Below, one piece after another: positions 12,501-24,480 of a stretch of DNA of 64,000 nt. Where the stretch lies: positions 138,855,150 to 138,919,149 of the forward strand of contig NC_045437.1 in the NCBI RefSeq assembly GCF_002776525.5, given 5' to 3'. Below the pieces are notes generated by a model. The model did no database searches. It was not told the origin of the DNA and was given only the letters and a program-made list of their open reading frames with translations. The DNA comes from Piliocolobus tephrosceles (Eukaryota; Chordata; Mammalia; Primates; Cercopithecidae). A program made the translations under genes and the position numbers. How positions within the stretch are numbered: the stretch's first letter is position 1; every line of letters begins with the position of its first letter.

Positions 12501-13753
12501 ATTTGGCTGTGAATCCGCCTGGTCCTGGGCTTTTTATGGTTGGTAGGCTATTAATTACTGTCTCAATTTCAGAACTTGTTATCGGCCTGTTCCAGGATTC
12601 AACTTCTTCCTGGTTTAGCCTTGAGAGGGTGTATGTGTCCAGGAATTTATCCATTTCTTCTAGATCTTCTAGTTTTTTCCATACAGGTGTTTATAATATT
12701 CTCTAATGGTAGTTTGTATTTCTGTGGGATCAGTGGTGATATCCCCTTTACCGTTTTTATTGTGTCTATTTCCTTCTTCTCTCTTATAGCAGTCTGGCTA
12801 GCAGTCTATATATTTTCTTAATCTTCAAAAAGCCAGACCCTGGCTTCATTGATTTTTTTGAAGGGTTTTTCATGTCTCTATCTCCTTCAGTTCTGCTCTG
12901 GTCTTAGCTACTTGTCTTCTGTTAGCTTTTGAATTTGTTTGCTCTTATTTTTCTAGTTCTTCTAATTCTGATGTTAGGGTGTCGATTTTAGATCTTTTCT
13001 GCTTTCTTCTGTGGGCATTTAGTGCTATAAATTTTCCTCTAAACACTGCTTTAGATGTGTCCCAGAGATTCTGGTATGTTGTGTCTTTGTTCTCATTGCT
13101 TTCAAATAAATTATTTATTTCTGCCTTAATTTTGTTATTTACCCAGTAGTTATTCAGGAGCAGGTTGTTTAGTTTCCATGGAATTGTGTTGTTTTGAGTG
13201 AATTTCTTAATCCCAAGTTCCAGTTTGATTGCACTGTGGTCTAAGAGACTGTTTGTTATGATTCCCATTATTTTGCATTTGCTGAGGAATGTTTTACTTC
13301 CAATTATATGGTCAATTTTAGAATAAGTGTGATGTGTTGCTGAGAAGAACGTATATTTTGTTGATTTTGGGTGGAGAGTTCTGTAGATTTCTATTAGGTC
13401 TGCTTGGTCCAGAGCTGAGTTCACGTCCTGAATATCCTTGTTAATTTCTGTCTCGTTGATCTGTCTAATATTGACAGTGGGGTGCTAAAGTCTCCCACTA
13501 TTATTGTTTGGGAGTCTATGTCTCTTTGTAGGTCTCTAAGAACTTGCCTTATGAATCTGGGTCTGTATGGGGTGCATATATATTTAGGATAGTTAGCTCT
13601 TCTTGTGGCATTGATCCCTTTACCATTATGTAATGCCCTTCTTTGTCTTTTTTGATCTTTGTTGGTTTAAAGTCTGTTATATCAGAAACTAGGATTGCAA
13701 CCCCTGCTTTTTTTTTTTTCTTTCCATTTCCTTGGTAAATATCCCTCCATCCC

Positions 13754-14047
13754 GCCAGACACGATTGCTCATGCCTGTAATCCCAGCACTTTCGGAGGCA
13801 GAGGCAGGTGGATCACCTGAGGTCAGGAGTTTGAGACCAGCCTGACCAACATGAAGAAACCCCATCTCTACTAAAAATACAAAATTAGCCATGCATGGTG
13901 GTGCATGCCTGTAATCCCAGTTACTTGGGAGGCTGAGGCAGGAGAATGGCTTGAACCCAGGAGGCGGAGGATGTGGTGAGCTGAGATCATGCCATTGCAC
14001 TCCACCTTGGGCAACAAGAGCAAAACTCTGTCTCAATAAAAAATATA
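13754..14047 (+). mobile_element. Alu (sense) nested in the L1
   Basis: Full-length Alu inside ORF2-derived sequence, flanked by cctccat on both sides; its tail has evolved into a TA/CA microsatellite. Confidence 0.9.
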
Positions 14048-14055
14048 TATATTAT

Positions 14056-14090
<35 letters not shown>
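14042..14090. repeat. (TA)n(CA)n microsatellite at an Alu tail
   Basis: tatatata followed by about 13 CA units; grew from the A tail. Confidence 0.9.
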
Positions 14091-14317
14091 TTCCTCCATA
14101 CCTTTATTTTGAGCCTATGTGTGAGTTTGCACGTGAGACTGGTCTTCTAAATACAGCACACTGATGAGTCTTGACTCTTTATCCAATTTGCCAGTCTGTG
14201 TCTTTTAACTGGGGCATTTAGCCTGTTTACATTTAAGATTAACATTGTTATGTGTGAATTTGATCCTGTCATTATGATGCTAGCTGGTTATTGTGCCCGT
14301 TAGTTGATGTGGTTTCT

Positions 14318-15383
14318 TCATAGTGTCAATGGTCTGTACAATTTGGTATGTTTTTGCAGTGGCTGGTACCAGTTGTTCCTTTCCATGTTTAGTGCTTCCT
14401 TCAGGAGCTCTTGTAAGACAGGCCTGGTGGAGACGAAATCTCTCAGCATTTGCTTGTCTGTAAAGGATTTTAGTTATCCTTTGTTTATGAAGCTCTCCTT
14501 TGCTTATGAAGCTTAGTTTGGCTGGATATGAAATTCTGGGTTGAAAATTTTTTTCTTTAAGATTGTTGAATATTGGCCCCCAGTCTCTTCTGGCTTATAG
14601 GGTTTCTGCCAAGAGATCTGCTGTTAGCCTGATGGGCTTCCCTTTGTAGGTAACCCAACCTTTCCTTCTGGCTGCCCCTAACATTTTTTCCTTCATTTCA
14701 ACCTTTGTGAGTCTGACAATTATGTGTTTTGGGGTTGCTCTTCTCAAGGAGTATCTTTGTGGCGTTCTCTGTATTTCCTGAATTTGAATGTTGGCCTGTC
14801 TTGCTAGGTTGGGGAATTTCTCCTGGATATCCTGAAGAGTGTTTTCCAACTTGGTTCCATTCTCCCCGTCACTTTCAGGTACACCAATTGAACGTAGGTT
14901 TGGTCTTTTCACATAGTCCCATATTTCTTGGAGGTTTTCTTTGTTCCTTTTCATTCTTTTTTCTCTAATCTTGTCTTCATGCTTTGTTTCACTAAATTGA
15001 TCTTCAATCTCTGATATCCTTTCTTCCACTTGATCAATTCAGCTATTGATACTTGTGTATGCTTCATGACGTTCTCATGCTGTGTTTTTCAGTTCCATCA
15101 GGTCATTTATGTTCTTCTCTAAACTTGTTATTCCAGTTAGCAATTCTTCTAACCTCTTTTCAAGGTTCTTAGCTTCCTTGTCTTGTATTAGAACATGCTC
15201 CTTTCGCTCAGAGGAATTTGTTATTCTCCACCTTCTGAAGCCTACTTCTGTGACTTTGTTGAACTCGTTCTCTGTCCAGTTTTGTTCCCTTGCTGGCAAG
15301 GAGTTGTGATCCTTTGGAGGAGAAAAGGCATTCCAGTTTTTGGAATTTTCAGCCTTTTTGTGCTGGTTTTTCCTTTTCTTCAT
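14318..15383 (-). pseudogene. Decayed L1 ORF1
   Basis: The start MKKRKNQ at 15383 is followed by a coiled-coil segment, then in another frame (from 15029) RNKENLQEIWDYVKRPNLR, the RRM-like core of the L1 RNA-binding protein, up to IRLTADLLAETL. At least one frameshift separates the halves. Near 14479-14515 a ~20-bp tandem duplication disrupts the C-terminal part. No functional chaperone protein can be made. Confidence 0.8.
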
Positions 15384-15399
15384 GGATTTATCTACCTTC

Positions 15400-16716
15400 G
15401 GTCTTTGATGCTGGTGACCTTCAGATGGGATTTCTGTATGGCTGTCCTTATTGTTGATTTTGATGCTATTCCTTTCTGTTTGTTAGTTTTCCTTCTAACA
15501 GTCAGGCCCCTCAGCTGCAGGTCTGCTGGAGTTTGCTGGAGGTCCACTCCAGACCCTGTTTTCCTGGTTATCACCAGGGGACACTGCAGAACAGCAAAGA
15601 TTGCTGCCTGTTCCTTCCTCTGGAAGCTTCATCCCAGAGGGGCACCTGCCAGATGCCAGCTGAAGCTCTCCTCTATGAGGTGTCTTTCCACCCCTGCTGG
15701 GAGGTGTTTCTCTGTCAGGAGGCATGGGGGTCAGGGACCCACTTGAGGAGGCAGTCTGTCCCTTAGCAGAGCTCGAGTGCTGTGCTGGGAGATCCACTAC
15801 TCTCTTCAGAACTGGCAGGCAGGAACGTTTAAGTCTGCTGAAGCTGCTCCCACAGCCGCCCCTTCCCCCAGGTGCTCTGTCCCAGGGAGATGGTAGTTTT
15901 ATCTATAAGCTCCTGACTGGGGCTGCTCCTTTTCTTTCAGAGATGCCCTGCCCAGAGAGGAGGGATCTAGAGAGGCAGCCTGGCTAGAGGCTTTGCTGAG
16001 CTGTGGTGTGCTCCACCCAGTATGAACTTCCCGACAGCTTTGTTTACACTGTGAGGGGAAAACCACCTACTCAATCCTCAGTAATGGTGGACACTCCTCC
16101 CCTCACCAAGCTCAAGGGTTCCAGGTCGACTTCAGACTGCTGTGCTGGCAGCAAGAATTTCAAGCCAGTGGATCTTAGCTTGCTGGGCTCCGTGGGGATG
16201 GGATCTGCTGAGCTAAACCACTTGGCTCGCTGGCTTCAGCCCCCTTTCCAGGGGAGTGAATGGTTCTGTCTTGCTGGGGTTCCAGGTGCCACTTGGATAC
16301 GAAAAAAACTCCCGCAGCTAGCTCGGTGTCTGTCCAAATGGCCACCCAGTTTTGTGCTTGAAAACCAGGGCCCTGGTGGCATAGGCACCCAAGGGAATCT
16401 CCTTGTCTGCAGGTTGCAAAGACCCTGGGAAAAAGAGTAGTATCTGGGGCCAGAGTGCACCATCCCTCACGACACAGTCCCTCAAGGCTTTCCTTGGCTA
16501 GGGGAGGGAGATCCCCAACCCCTTGCGCTTTCTGGGTGAGGTGACACCCCACTCTGCTTCGGCTCACCTTCTGTGGGCTGCACCCACTGTCTAACCAGTT
16601 CCAGTGAGATAAGCTGGGTACCTCAGTTGGAAATGCAGAAATCACCCGCCTTCTGCATTGATCTTGCTGGGAGCTGCAGACCAGAGCTGTTCCTATTTGG
16701 CCATCTTGCCAGCCAA
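15400..16716 (-). promoter_or_regulatory. L1 5' UTR with internal promoter region
   Basis: GC-richer than its surroundings. At its very start is caagatggcc (plus strand 16700-16709), the YY1 site that positions L1 transcription. Long open frames here on both strands are accidental to the GC-rich UTR. Confidence 0.7.
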
Positions 16717-17494
16717 GTTTAGACATTTTAATAATATAATGCGGCAACTCTGAAAATCCAATTCTCCCCTCTCTTCAGGATTTGTTGCTGTTGCTATTCA
16801 GTAACTTTTCTGAACTAATTCCATAAAGTTTGTATTATTTTTGTAGGACCACTGAAGTCTCTGCTCAGTTAGGTTGGTAGTCAGTTAAAAATCAGACAAA
16901 GGTTTCTTAAATGGCTGGAATCTGTAAGTCTCCTAGCCTTCGCCAAGGGGCTCTCTATCTTAAACATTCTGCAAGGCAGTTTACAACTTTGACTCAGGCT
17001 GCACTTCCTGCTTGCTCAGACTATCAAGGTTAGCCAAAGGTGAGTGCCTAGAGCCATCTCAGGTCTTCCCGGGAATGCACACAGCTCTAAGCTTGCACAT
17101 AGTTTCCCAAGAATATGTCAGAGCTTTCCAAAGCCCCCTATAAACATCTCATTACCCAGCTTTTCCTTTTCAGCTTTTTGATTAATTTATTATTTTGCCC
17201 CAACTGCCTCAGGTAGCAATTACTATTGATTGCTTTTGATAAATGCCCTCAAAGAAAAGGTTGTTCACACGGGGACAGCTCCAAATCAGGTCAAATAAAG
17301 ACAGCCTTATGAGTGGCATCTTTCAGGGAACCATGAGGTATGTCAAATGATGATAATTCTCTGGGAATGAGGCATTGAAGAAGCTCCAACTGTGTTCTGC
17401 TCCATCCAATGGCTTCCAGACAGCTGCTGGTTTTCAAAGCTACCATGGAGCTGGATAGATTAGGATAGGAATAGGGCAAAACACCACAAAGTTC

Positions 17495-17990
17495 CAAGGG
17501 AAATGAAAATACATGTCAGTGCAGAAACTTGTACTTGGTTGTTTATAGCAGCATTACTCACGGTAGCTAAAAGGTAGAAAACTTAAATATCCATTAACTG
17601 ATTAACGGATAAACAAAATGTTGTATATCCATAAAACAGGGTATTATTCAGCCATAAAAAGGAATGAAATACTGATACATGTTACAATGTGAATGAACCT
17701 TGAAAATATTATGCTAAGTGAAAGAGGCCGATCATAAAAGGCCACATATTGTATTATTTCATTCATATAAGATATGGATTAGTGGTTGTTTATGGCTAGG
17801 GGAATAGAGAGGTGATAGCTAAAAGGTAACAGATTTATTTTTGAGGTAATGAAAACTTTCTAAAATTGACTGATGATGATGGTTGCACACATGTGTGAAT
17901 ATTCTAAAAATCGTTAAACTGTACACTTTAAATGTGAGAACTGTATGGTATGTGAATTATATCTCAATAACACTTTTAAACAATGCCACA
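17495..17990 (+). mobile_element. L1M 3' end (sense)
   Basis: ttcagccataaaaaggaatgaa, ttatgctaagtgaaagag and the terminal gtgaattatatctcaataa are L1M ORF2 end and 3' UTR. The orientation is opposite to the adjoining old L1. Confidence 0.8.
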
Positions 17991-18164
17991 AAACTTGCTG
18001 TTCTTATTAAGATTCAGCTGATTTTCTTGAATAAATGTTGACAGGACTGATATAAGCCTTTGGTAATTAGTGGAGGTCTGAAAAGTTGGCACTGACAATT
18101 TTTTTCCAGTGTTCTCATTAATTTTTTGGAGGAATTTTCAGGTCCTTACAATGTCATTTTTGCT

Positions 18165-18305
18165 GACAGCCTTCATTCACTTTTAATGCTCAGTACAACA
18201 GTTTGTTCCGATCACCCTTAAACAAAACACAGCATTCTGTTCTAAGTGATAATGCTAAATATACCACTGTCCTCTCTTTAGTACTCTCATAGGTACCATA
18301 ATCTA
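18165..18305. repeat. Degenerate ~34-bp minisatellite, segment 3
   Basis: cattcacttttaatgc and cagcattctgttct units resume here after 17 kb of inserted elements; about four units. It ends roughly 180 bases before the GLRA1 exon. Confidence 0.6.
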
Positions 18306-18487
18306 TTGACCCCAATATTCTTTCCAGTCTGTTTGATGCATTTCTCTTCTGTTTTCCTCTCTACCTCCACCCTAATAACCTAGCTGAGGAGCAGACAGCA
18401 GTGGGTGATGTGGGGAATTACCGAAGAGCTTAATGTTTTACACTCCTCTGCTCTCACCTCCCTGTTTCTCCTCCACCCCTACTCTAG

Positions 18488-18655
<168 letters not shown>

Positions 18656-19494
18656 TAAGGAGGGATAGCTGGTAGTGAACAAAAGATTTCTAAGCAGTCT
18701 TGTCTTGTGTTATTTGTTTCAATGGTCCACCCTTCTCAATGTGCAAGGCAGGTTAGAAATAGGAATTAAAGACCTAGAGGTCTCAGCTTTTCCTCCCATA
18801 AACAATGTCCTAGAGTTTGGTCTATAGGCAGTCACTCTTCGAATCTAACAGTAACACTACAGAAATTATCAAGTTATACCTAAAGGCAGAACTAATTAAT
18901 TAGAAGCTGATGGGGTCAAGAAAATAACTAACTATAAACCTAAAAGATTGGGAGATGTCCGTTGGCTTTTTTCTGCAAGCCTGCATTGTTTTAATAAGCT
19001 TGATTCCAGAAGACAATTGCACCACAAAAGGTAAGATCTTAAAGTAGGATGCCCAGGTTCAGGCCTTTGCTTCCTGCCTCCAGGAAAGAGGAAAGAGGCA
19101 ACAAGCAAGATCTCCGCCAGAGTGGGTTCTCATATGAGGGATTGAAAAAAGGAATATTTGACAGGGCACCTCTGAAAAGTTACCAACCTCTGTTCACAAG
19201 GTTGTGCACTGACCAAAGAATGCTAATGGGGAGCATGCAGCCTGCTGGAGCAAACTGCTCCATACCCTGGGTCCATAACTAGTAACCCAGAAGATCCAAC
19301 CACCCTGGCTTTTTCCTTAGTTCTTCAAACATACACACAGGACTTTTAATATCTTGTTCTCTTTCCCTGTACTGCTCTTCCAGTACACTGTGTGTCCTAG
19401 CAAATGCCATGTTCTAATTGAACTCAATTTCTAAACTTCTAAAAATGTATTCTGATTTAAAAGCATAAATTCAATGATGTGATTTTTTAAAGCC

Positions 19495-19640
19495 AATCTC
19501 TTCCACCAAATCGCAAGCACCATAAAAGCAGAGACCGTGTTTGTTTTTGCTCCATGCTCTATCTCTGGTGCCTAACACAATGCCTAACATACAGTGAGCA
19601 TGCAATAAGTATTTGTTAAACAAATGAACAAAAGGATAAA
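19495..19640 (+). mobile_element. L2 3'-end fragment
   Basis: gcagagaccgtgtttg, aatgcctaacatacagtgag and aataagtatttgtt are the familiar L2 tail. Confidence 0.6.
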
Positions 19641-19648
19641 CAAACGAT

Positions 19649-19696
19649 TAGGTTGATGCAAAAATAATTGCAGTTTTGGCCATTAAAAGCAATAAA
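19649..19696 (+). mobile_element. MADE1 half-element (mariner-derived)
   Basis: ttaggttgatgcaaaaataa and gcagttttggccattaaaag match one arm of MADE1, the short palindromic element that spawns miR-548 genes. The second arm is missing, so no hairpin can form. Confidence 0.8.
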
Positions 19697-20395
19697 GAAG
19701 AAGCCTCCAGACAGAGTCTGAAGTTTTTCCAGTGACAGATTAGGGCAACCAGGGACCCACACACTATGACCTGTCATAGTGTTTCAGGTCACAGCACGTA
19801 CCTGCAATGTGCCAGGTCCCACAAGCTTTAGACTGACCTATTTAAAATCATTGTCTATTAGTCAGTAAAGCTCAAAAATAAAATAAAACAAAACAAAATA
19901 GTTGCCTGCCCAAGCGCAATGTGCTGTGACAAAGGACCCTGCCTCTTAGTTTTCTTTAGTATGTGACTTCGAGCTAGCCTATTCTTGGGCCCAGGTTCTC
20001 CATGTGCAAAGTGCATATAAAGGGAAACTGTGGTGAGAATTAAATCAGGGGATGCCAAAGTAGCTTTAAGTTTTGTTCCTGCCACACAAGTGCCAAGGAT
20101 TAAAATGATTACATATACACACATTTCCATCAGTATGTTTCTTAAACATCAGCAATCTGATTCAATTAACTTCTGGCAGTTTACCACAGGGAGGAGGCCG
20201 ACATTCCAAGACAGAAGACGTCCATGGGAATTAAGATATCACCATCCTTCTAAACTACATTAAGGAGGAAATTGTATTGGGTTCAGCAAGCCAAATAGAA
20301 CTTCTTAAATGACTCCTAGTTTTAGTTACTCTATATTGTCCATTTAATACCTAGCCTCTGATGCTTAAAAAAAAAAAAAAAAGTCTAATTAAGAA

Positions 20396-20505
20396 CCTGG
20401 CACGATGGCTTGTGCCTATAATCCCAACTATTAGGAAAGCTGAGGTGAGAGGATTGCTTTAGTCCAGGAGTTCCAAACCAATGTGGGCAACATAGTGACT
20501 TTGTC
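20396..20505 (+). mobile_element. Alu left monomer (FLAM-like)
   Basis: Single diverged monomer followed by an A-rich purine tail. Confidence 0.75.
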
Positions 20506-20620
20506 AAAAAAAAAAAGAGAGAGAGAGAGAAAGAAAAGAAAAGAAAGGAAAGGAAAGAAAAGAAAGAAAAGAAAAGAAAGAGAAAAAAGAAAGAACGAAA
20601 GAAAGAAACTGACCAAACAT
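20506..20620. repeat. Long purine-only microsatellite (A, GA, GAAA)
   Basis: 90 bases (20506-20595) without a pyrimidine on the + strand, grown from the monomer's tail. Confidence 0.9.
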
Positions 20621-21269
20621 AACTATCTCTGGGATTTTATTTTTCCTTTTCTCCCCCCGCCCCCATAGACTAGCTGCTTTTTGTAATTTTGTCTGCTAGA
20701 GACAGTTGTTAAAAACACTAATTTGAAAAGACCATGTCCAAGATATTTTACTAGCACCAGCCCTTTTGATTGGGCACTGCACAGCTCCAGTAGATGCTGT
20801 TTGCATGGATTAAAATGAGAATGGAGCCTCCTAAAGATATATAGTATGGTGGGCCTATGGTACTTTCAAAGGCTGCTTAGACCTTCCCCAAATATCTACC
20901 AGTTTGACACACTAGAAGAAAACAAACACTATCTCTCTGGCCAGATAAAGTGTGAATAAGGCCACTAGCTAGATTTGATCAGATTCTCCTGCTCAGTTCC
21001 TTCCTGGAAGATACCTCAGCAATCACCCCATCCACTCCTTCCATGCAACTGATGAGGGAGACCCACAATAGCAAGGCCAAGTCGCCAGTATCATGAGGCA
21101 CTGCTGGCAAAGGCAGGAGAGGTGCTGAAAAACCCGAGACTCTCCTCCAAACATTAACCATACCACCATGAGTTCTCATCTGTTCATCAGTGTGTCCATC
21201 CTGAAGCAGATAAAAATGGCCCTGCATTTACTAGATCTTAAATAAAAACTAAGCCTCATCCCAAGGCAG

Positions 21270-21390
21270 AGGTCAAAAACTAGTAACCAGAAGGCCAAAT
21301 TTGGTGTGCAAATATCTTTACTATGGCCTGGAATATTTTCAAAATCTGGACTAAGGGGTCAGCATTTAAAAATCACACTTCTGGCTTCAC
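21270..21390 (+). mobile_element. Possible hAT-type MER fragment
   Basis: aggccaaatttggtgtgc and ctatggcctggaat resemble a MER-class hAT non-autonomous element; weak. Confidence 0.3.
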
Positions 21391-21695
21391 TAGAAAAAAA
21401 TCACAGCATCCAGCCACACTGGATATGCTTCCCATAAGGTACTGGTGCACTGGAACTGCCTTTAGGTAGGGAATGCATTTTCCAGTTAATACCATCCCTT
21501 CTAACCAGGGACATTTTTCAGCCCCAACTCACTTTACCACTCACGTCTCCTGCCTGCCTCCTTGTATGCATTTGAATTAACGTAATCTCATTCATAAGGG
21601 CTCTTAAGTTGGCCCAAATATCAGAAATTACAATGATACAGAATTAAGCTCACTATAAAGAAGAGTTTCCTTTAGAGTAAGCTGCTCTGGAAGTG

Positions 21696-21720
21696 ATTTG
21701 TACACTAGAGGTGTACAAAT
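21696..21720. repeat. Perfect 10-bp inverted repeat, 5-base loop
   Basis: atttgtacac - tagag - gtgtacaaat, in GLRA1 intron 8. Confidence 0.85.
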
Positions 21721-22477
21721 TTCTTCTGCAGAAACCTCTCCTTAACAGGAAGTTTGCAGACAGGATTTTAAGTCCCAGATGGTGAGTGGAGAAGAATTAG
21801 CTACATGCCTGAATTTCTCAGAGCCTGTGATCTTGGCCAGCTTTCCCAACTCCCACCATCTTCCCATGTTGCCTCATTTATTGTGCAGAAAGCATCTGGT
21901 TCTCGAATTCTCTGGCCGGCCTCCTTAGGCAAATTATTAGGAAACCATATCTGTGAGCACCAAACTCAGCAGGCATACTACTAGCAACCTCCCTGAGTTC
22001 CAGAGTACACTACCAGATTTCCCCTGCTCCGGCTCCAAGCAGCTCTAGATGCAGTTGGGCATGCATTTCCTGCCACCTGCTGGTTCCAATACGAATAGCA
22101 AGCCTTTTACCAGTCATTCCTAGGAAATTTTTCTCCCAGACACAGAATGAAATTGATAATCCTCTAGCTAGATGGGGCCTTCAATCCAAACCTCTACTCC
22201 TTCCATTCCCATGTTTAACAGATGAAAGGCAAAGAATAATTCACCCAAAGCAGCATAAAAAGTTAATTTGGTGCTTCCCCCTACCTAACTAGGTCCCAGT
22301 TTAAAATAAAAAATAAAATAAAACAAAACAACACCCCAGCTCCACCAAGGGGAGATTTTCATTGAAATGCAATAGTGGCAGACTTAGACCCCCTTCTAAG
22401 TACTAGGTCCAGCAATTTGGCCAGCTCCTCCCAGCTCCTCTCCTTGGCCCTGGCATTGAATCTTCTACTGTTGCCCT

Positions 22478-23250
22478 ATTCATAGACAAGTACTTACTGA
22501 ACACCTGTTTGCCAGGCACTGTATGTAGCATATCCTCTTCCTCCTCACTTCTGCAATGGTGTTGGACAAGATTCATTCATTTTCCAAGGATTTTTTAAGC
22601 ATTTACCATATGTCTCAAACCCTTCTGGTGCTAAAAATACAAGTCCATTTAAACAAACAACAACAAAAAAGGAAGCTAAAGCTGGTTAAGATATACAAGT
22701 AAACATTTGCTCAACAAACATATACCAAATTTTGAGCTTATGAACCAGGGACTATGTTCATATGTTCAGTGTTGAGAGTGCAGTGAACATAACAGACTTT
22801 GCCTCTACTTTCATGGAGCTTATAATCTAATAAGAGACAGATGTTAATGAAGAAATTACCATACAATGTGATAAGAGCTTTAAAAAAAGACAGAAATATG
22901 TACAGAGCGCTTATAGAGCACACAGCAGGAACGGCTGGCCTATACTTGGGAGCTCAGAGAAGGCTTCTGAGGAAAAATTAGGTGAAAGAGGAGTTGGAGC
23001 CAAGAGGTGGGGTTGAGAGTGTGTTCCAGGCAGGGAGAACAACTTGCACAAAGGCAAGAAAGGAACTCAATAAAAGAACCATGACATTTTCAAATATAAG
23101 GAAATACTTCAGTGACTAAAGACACCAGATAGAAATGGCACAAGATGAGACTAGAAAAGCAGGCAGGGTCCAGGTTCTTAGGCCTTGTTTATTGTGTTCA
23201 GGATTTTAATTAACCTGAAGTCAGTGGCAGCCTATTAAAAGGTTCTAAGC
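22478..23250 (+). mobile_element. L2 fragments
   Basis: acttactgaacacctgtttg, gagtgcagtgaacataacag, atggagcttataatctaa and ttccaggcagggagaac follow the L2 3' region in order. Confidence 0.7.
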
Positions 23251-23326
23251 AAAAGATGACCAAGATCTGTGTTGTAACGACTCAGATGGGTTGGGTGGTG
23301 GGGGCAGATTGGAGGCTGTTGCAATG

Positions 23327-23478
23327 GTGGGCTGGACACAGTGGCTCACACCTGTAATCCCAGAACTTTGGGAAGCCGAGGCAGGAGGATCTCTTGAGGC
23401 CAGGAGTTCAAGACCAGACTGGGTAACACAGCGAGACCCCCATCTCTACAAACAAAATAAAACAAAACAAACAAACCG
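23327..23478 (+). mobile_element. Alu left monomer (FLAM)
   Basis: One arm only, with an aacaaaac-type tail. Confidence 0.85.
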
Positions 23479-24359
23479 GAAGGTGGCCTGTCCTACAGTA
23501 GAGATGGAGAGGTACCAGTGGATCCTATACTGAGTTTCTTGTTCTCTGTCGGCCAGGTCCTGCACGGGAACAAGCAGAAGATGGTGTTCCTTTCCTTAAA
23601 GCGTTATCTAGGTGGGCAATGTGAGCTGATAAAACTTCCTAGTGCCAACATTGAATCAACAGCTCAGTTGAGACCAAAACATTAGACTCTCAGTTCCTCC
23701 TCAGAGCTCACACGCAAAGATAACAAAGCTGGACATGAGGAGAGCAGACAATAGGGCCTCCATGATTCAGACCAGGGCAAGACCACCAAGACCTGGGAAA
23801 GGGATGAACTAGAAGGATCAGGGCAGCAGGCGTTTTGGTAGTGAACATAAGGAAGGGACATGAGAATGCACAAGAGAAAATGTACAAACAAAGCTGGAGG
23901 GGTGCAAAGTATCTGGTGGGGGAGAAGGAAGGCCTAGAAAGGTAAGTTGGAGCCAAATGATGTAAGGTCTTGAAAGAAAACTTAGTAAAAATCCAGAGGT
24001 CTATCTGAAGTTACAACTGCCAGGGATGTGGGAACGTGGAGGCAGGAAGAAGCTGTGGCTTCCCTGGCTTCTAGAATGGAAGTGAGGCCCAGAGCTCCTG
24101 CTCCATCCTGGCCCATAGCCATCCCTCTTACCACCCACTCCTGGGAGCTATTAATTGGGGAATGGGATGGGGAAGAGGGCAAGGAAGCAACAGAGGCAAA
24201 GCAGGGGATCTCTCCAAATTGTCCTCCGAATTTCTAAGTAAAACCCAGTACAACCTTGAATATGTTCTCAATTATAACCTCTGATGGTCAAAAGAAACTT
24301 GTGGAGTAGTTGGGAGAATCTTATCCCCCAGGTAGAAGAAAAAATGAAATAAAAATTCC

Positions 24360-24480
24360 CGAGACTCACAGAAGGAAATTACTTGCCTATGGTCATACAG
24401 CCAGCAATTTATACAGCTGGGACTTGAACACAGGTCTCCAGACTCTGAACCACATTCTTATCCCCTGTTTTGCACCTGTT
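24360..24480 (-). mobile_element. MIR fragment
   Basis: aaattacttgcctatggtca, cagctgggacttgaacacag: the MIR core, close to the GLRA1 last exon. Strand assignment is tentative. Confidence 0.65.

Larger units (their letters stand above)
10050..14170 (-). pseudogene. Decayed L1 ORF2 (endonuclease, reverse transcriptase)
   Basis: Fragments in different frames read, in order, the end of the endonuclease (13424-12945, with SKIDHIIGSK), the thumb/palm approach (12654-12460), the reverse transcriptase core (12121-11609, with GTRQGCPLSP and the catalytic FADDM at 11806-11792) and C-terminal parts (11612-11355, 11243-10797, 10649-10431, 10287 downward). Multiple frameshifts and stops and an Alu at 13754 inactivate it. 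Confidence 0.85.
9840..16716 (-). mobile_element. Nearly full-length primate L1 (L1P), disabled
   Basis: The 3' end is at about 9840 (aactttaagttctggg) and the 5' end at about 16716 (minus strand ggctggcaagatggcc). Without the nested Alu it is about 6.5 kb. A 5' UTR of roughly 1.3 kb, both ORF regions and the 3' UTR are all recognisable, but both reading frames are broken. It inserted into the old L1 at aaactggac / aagtttagac. The cover of the whole 5' UTR is unusual, since most L1 copies are truncated. Confidence 0.85.
1151..17490 (-). mobile_element. Ancient antisense L1 (L1M-type), repeatedly interrupted
   Basis: Its 3' end is near 1151 and its 5' part near 17490. Fragments lie at about 1151-2105, 2613-2722, 3443-3599, 3909-5395, 5693-7065, 7376-7541, 7956-8023, 8351-8798, 8909-9312, 9591-9838 and 16722-17490. 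Collinear L1 ORF2 and ORF1 text resumes after each insertion, showing that one element was split by two LTRs, at least eight Alus and a younger L1. No open frame of meaningful length survives. Confidence 0.75.

Noticed and set aside
9889..13424. Reverse transcriptase fragments as a possible functional gene
   Set aside because: They are pieces of one L1 ORF2 in different frames, with stops and an Alu between them.
15195..16747. Long open frames (up to 190 codons) on both strands
   Set aside because: They lie in the GC-rich L1 5' UTR, overlap each other and resemble no protein family; chance frames.
19649..19696. Possible miR-548-type microRNA
   Set aside because: Only one arm of the MADE1 palindrome is present, so no precursor hairpin can form.
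24028..24237. 69-codon + strand frame upstream of the GLRA1 last exon as an extra exon
   Set aside because: No acceptor/donor pair in frame and no resemblance to the receptor loop.
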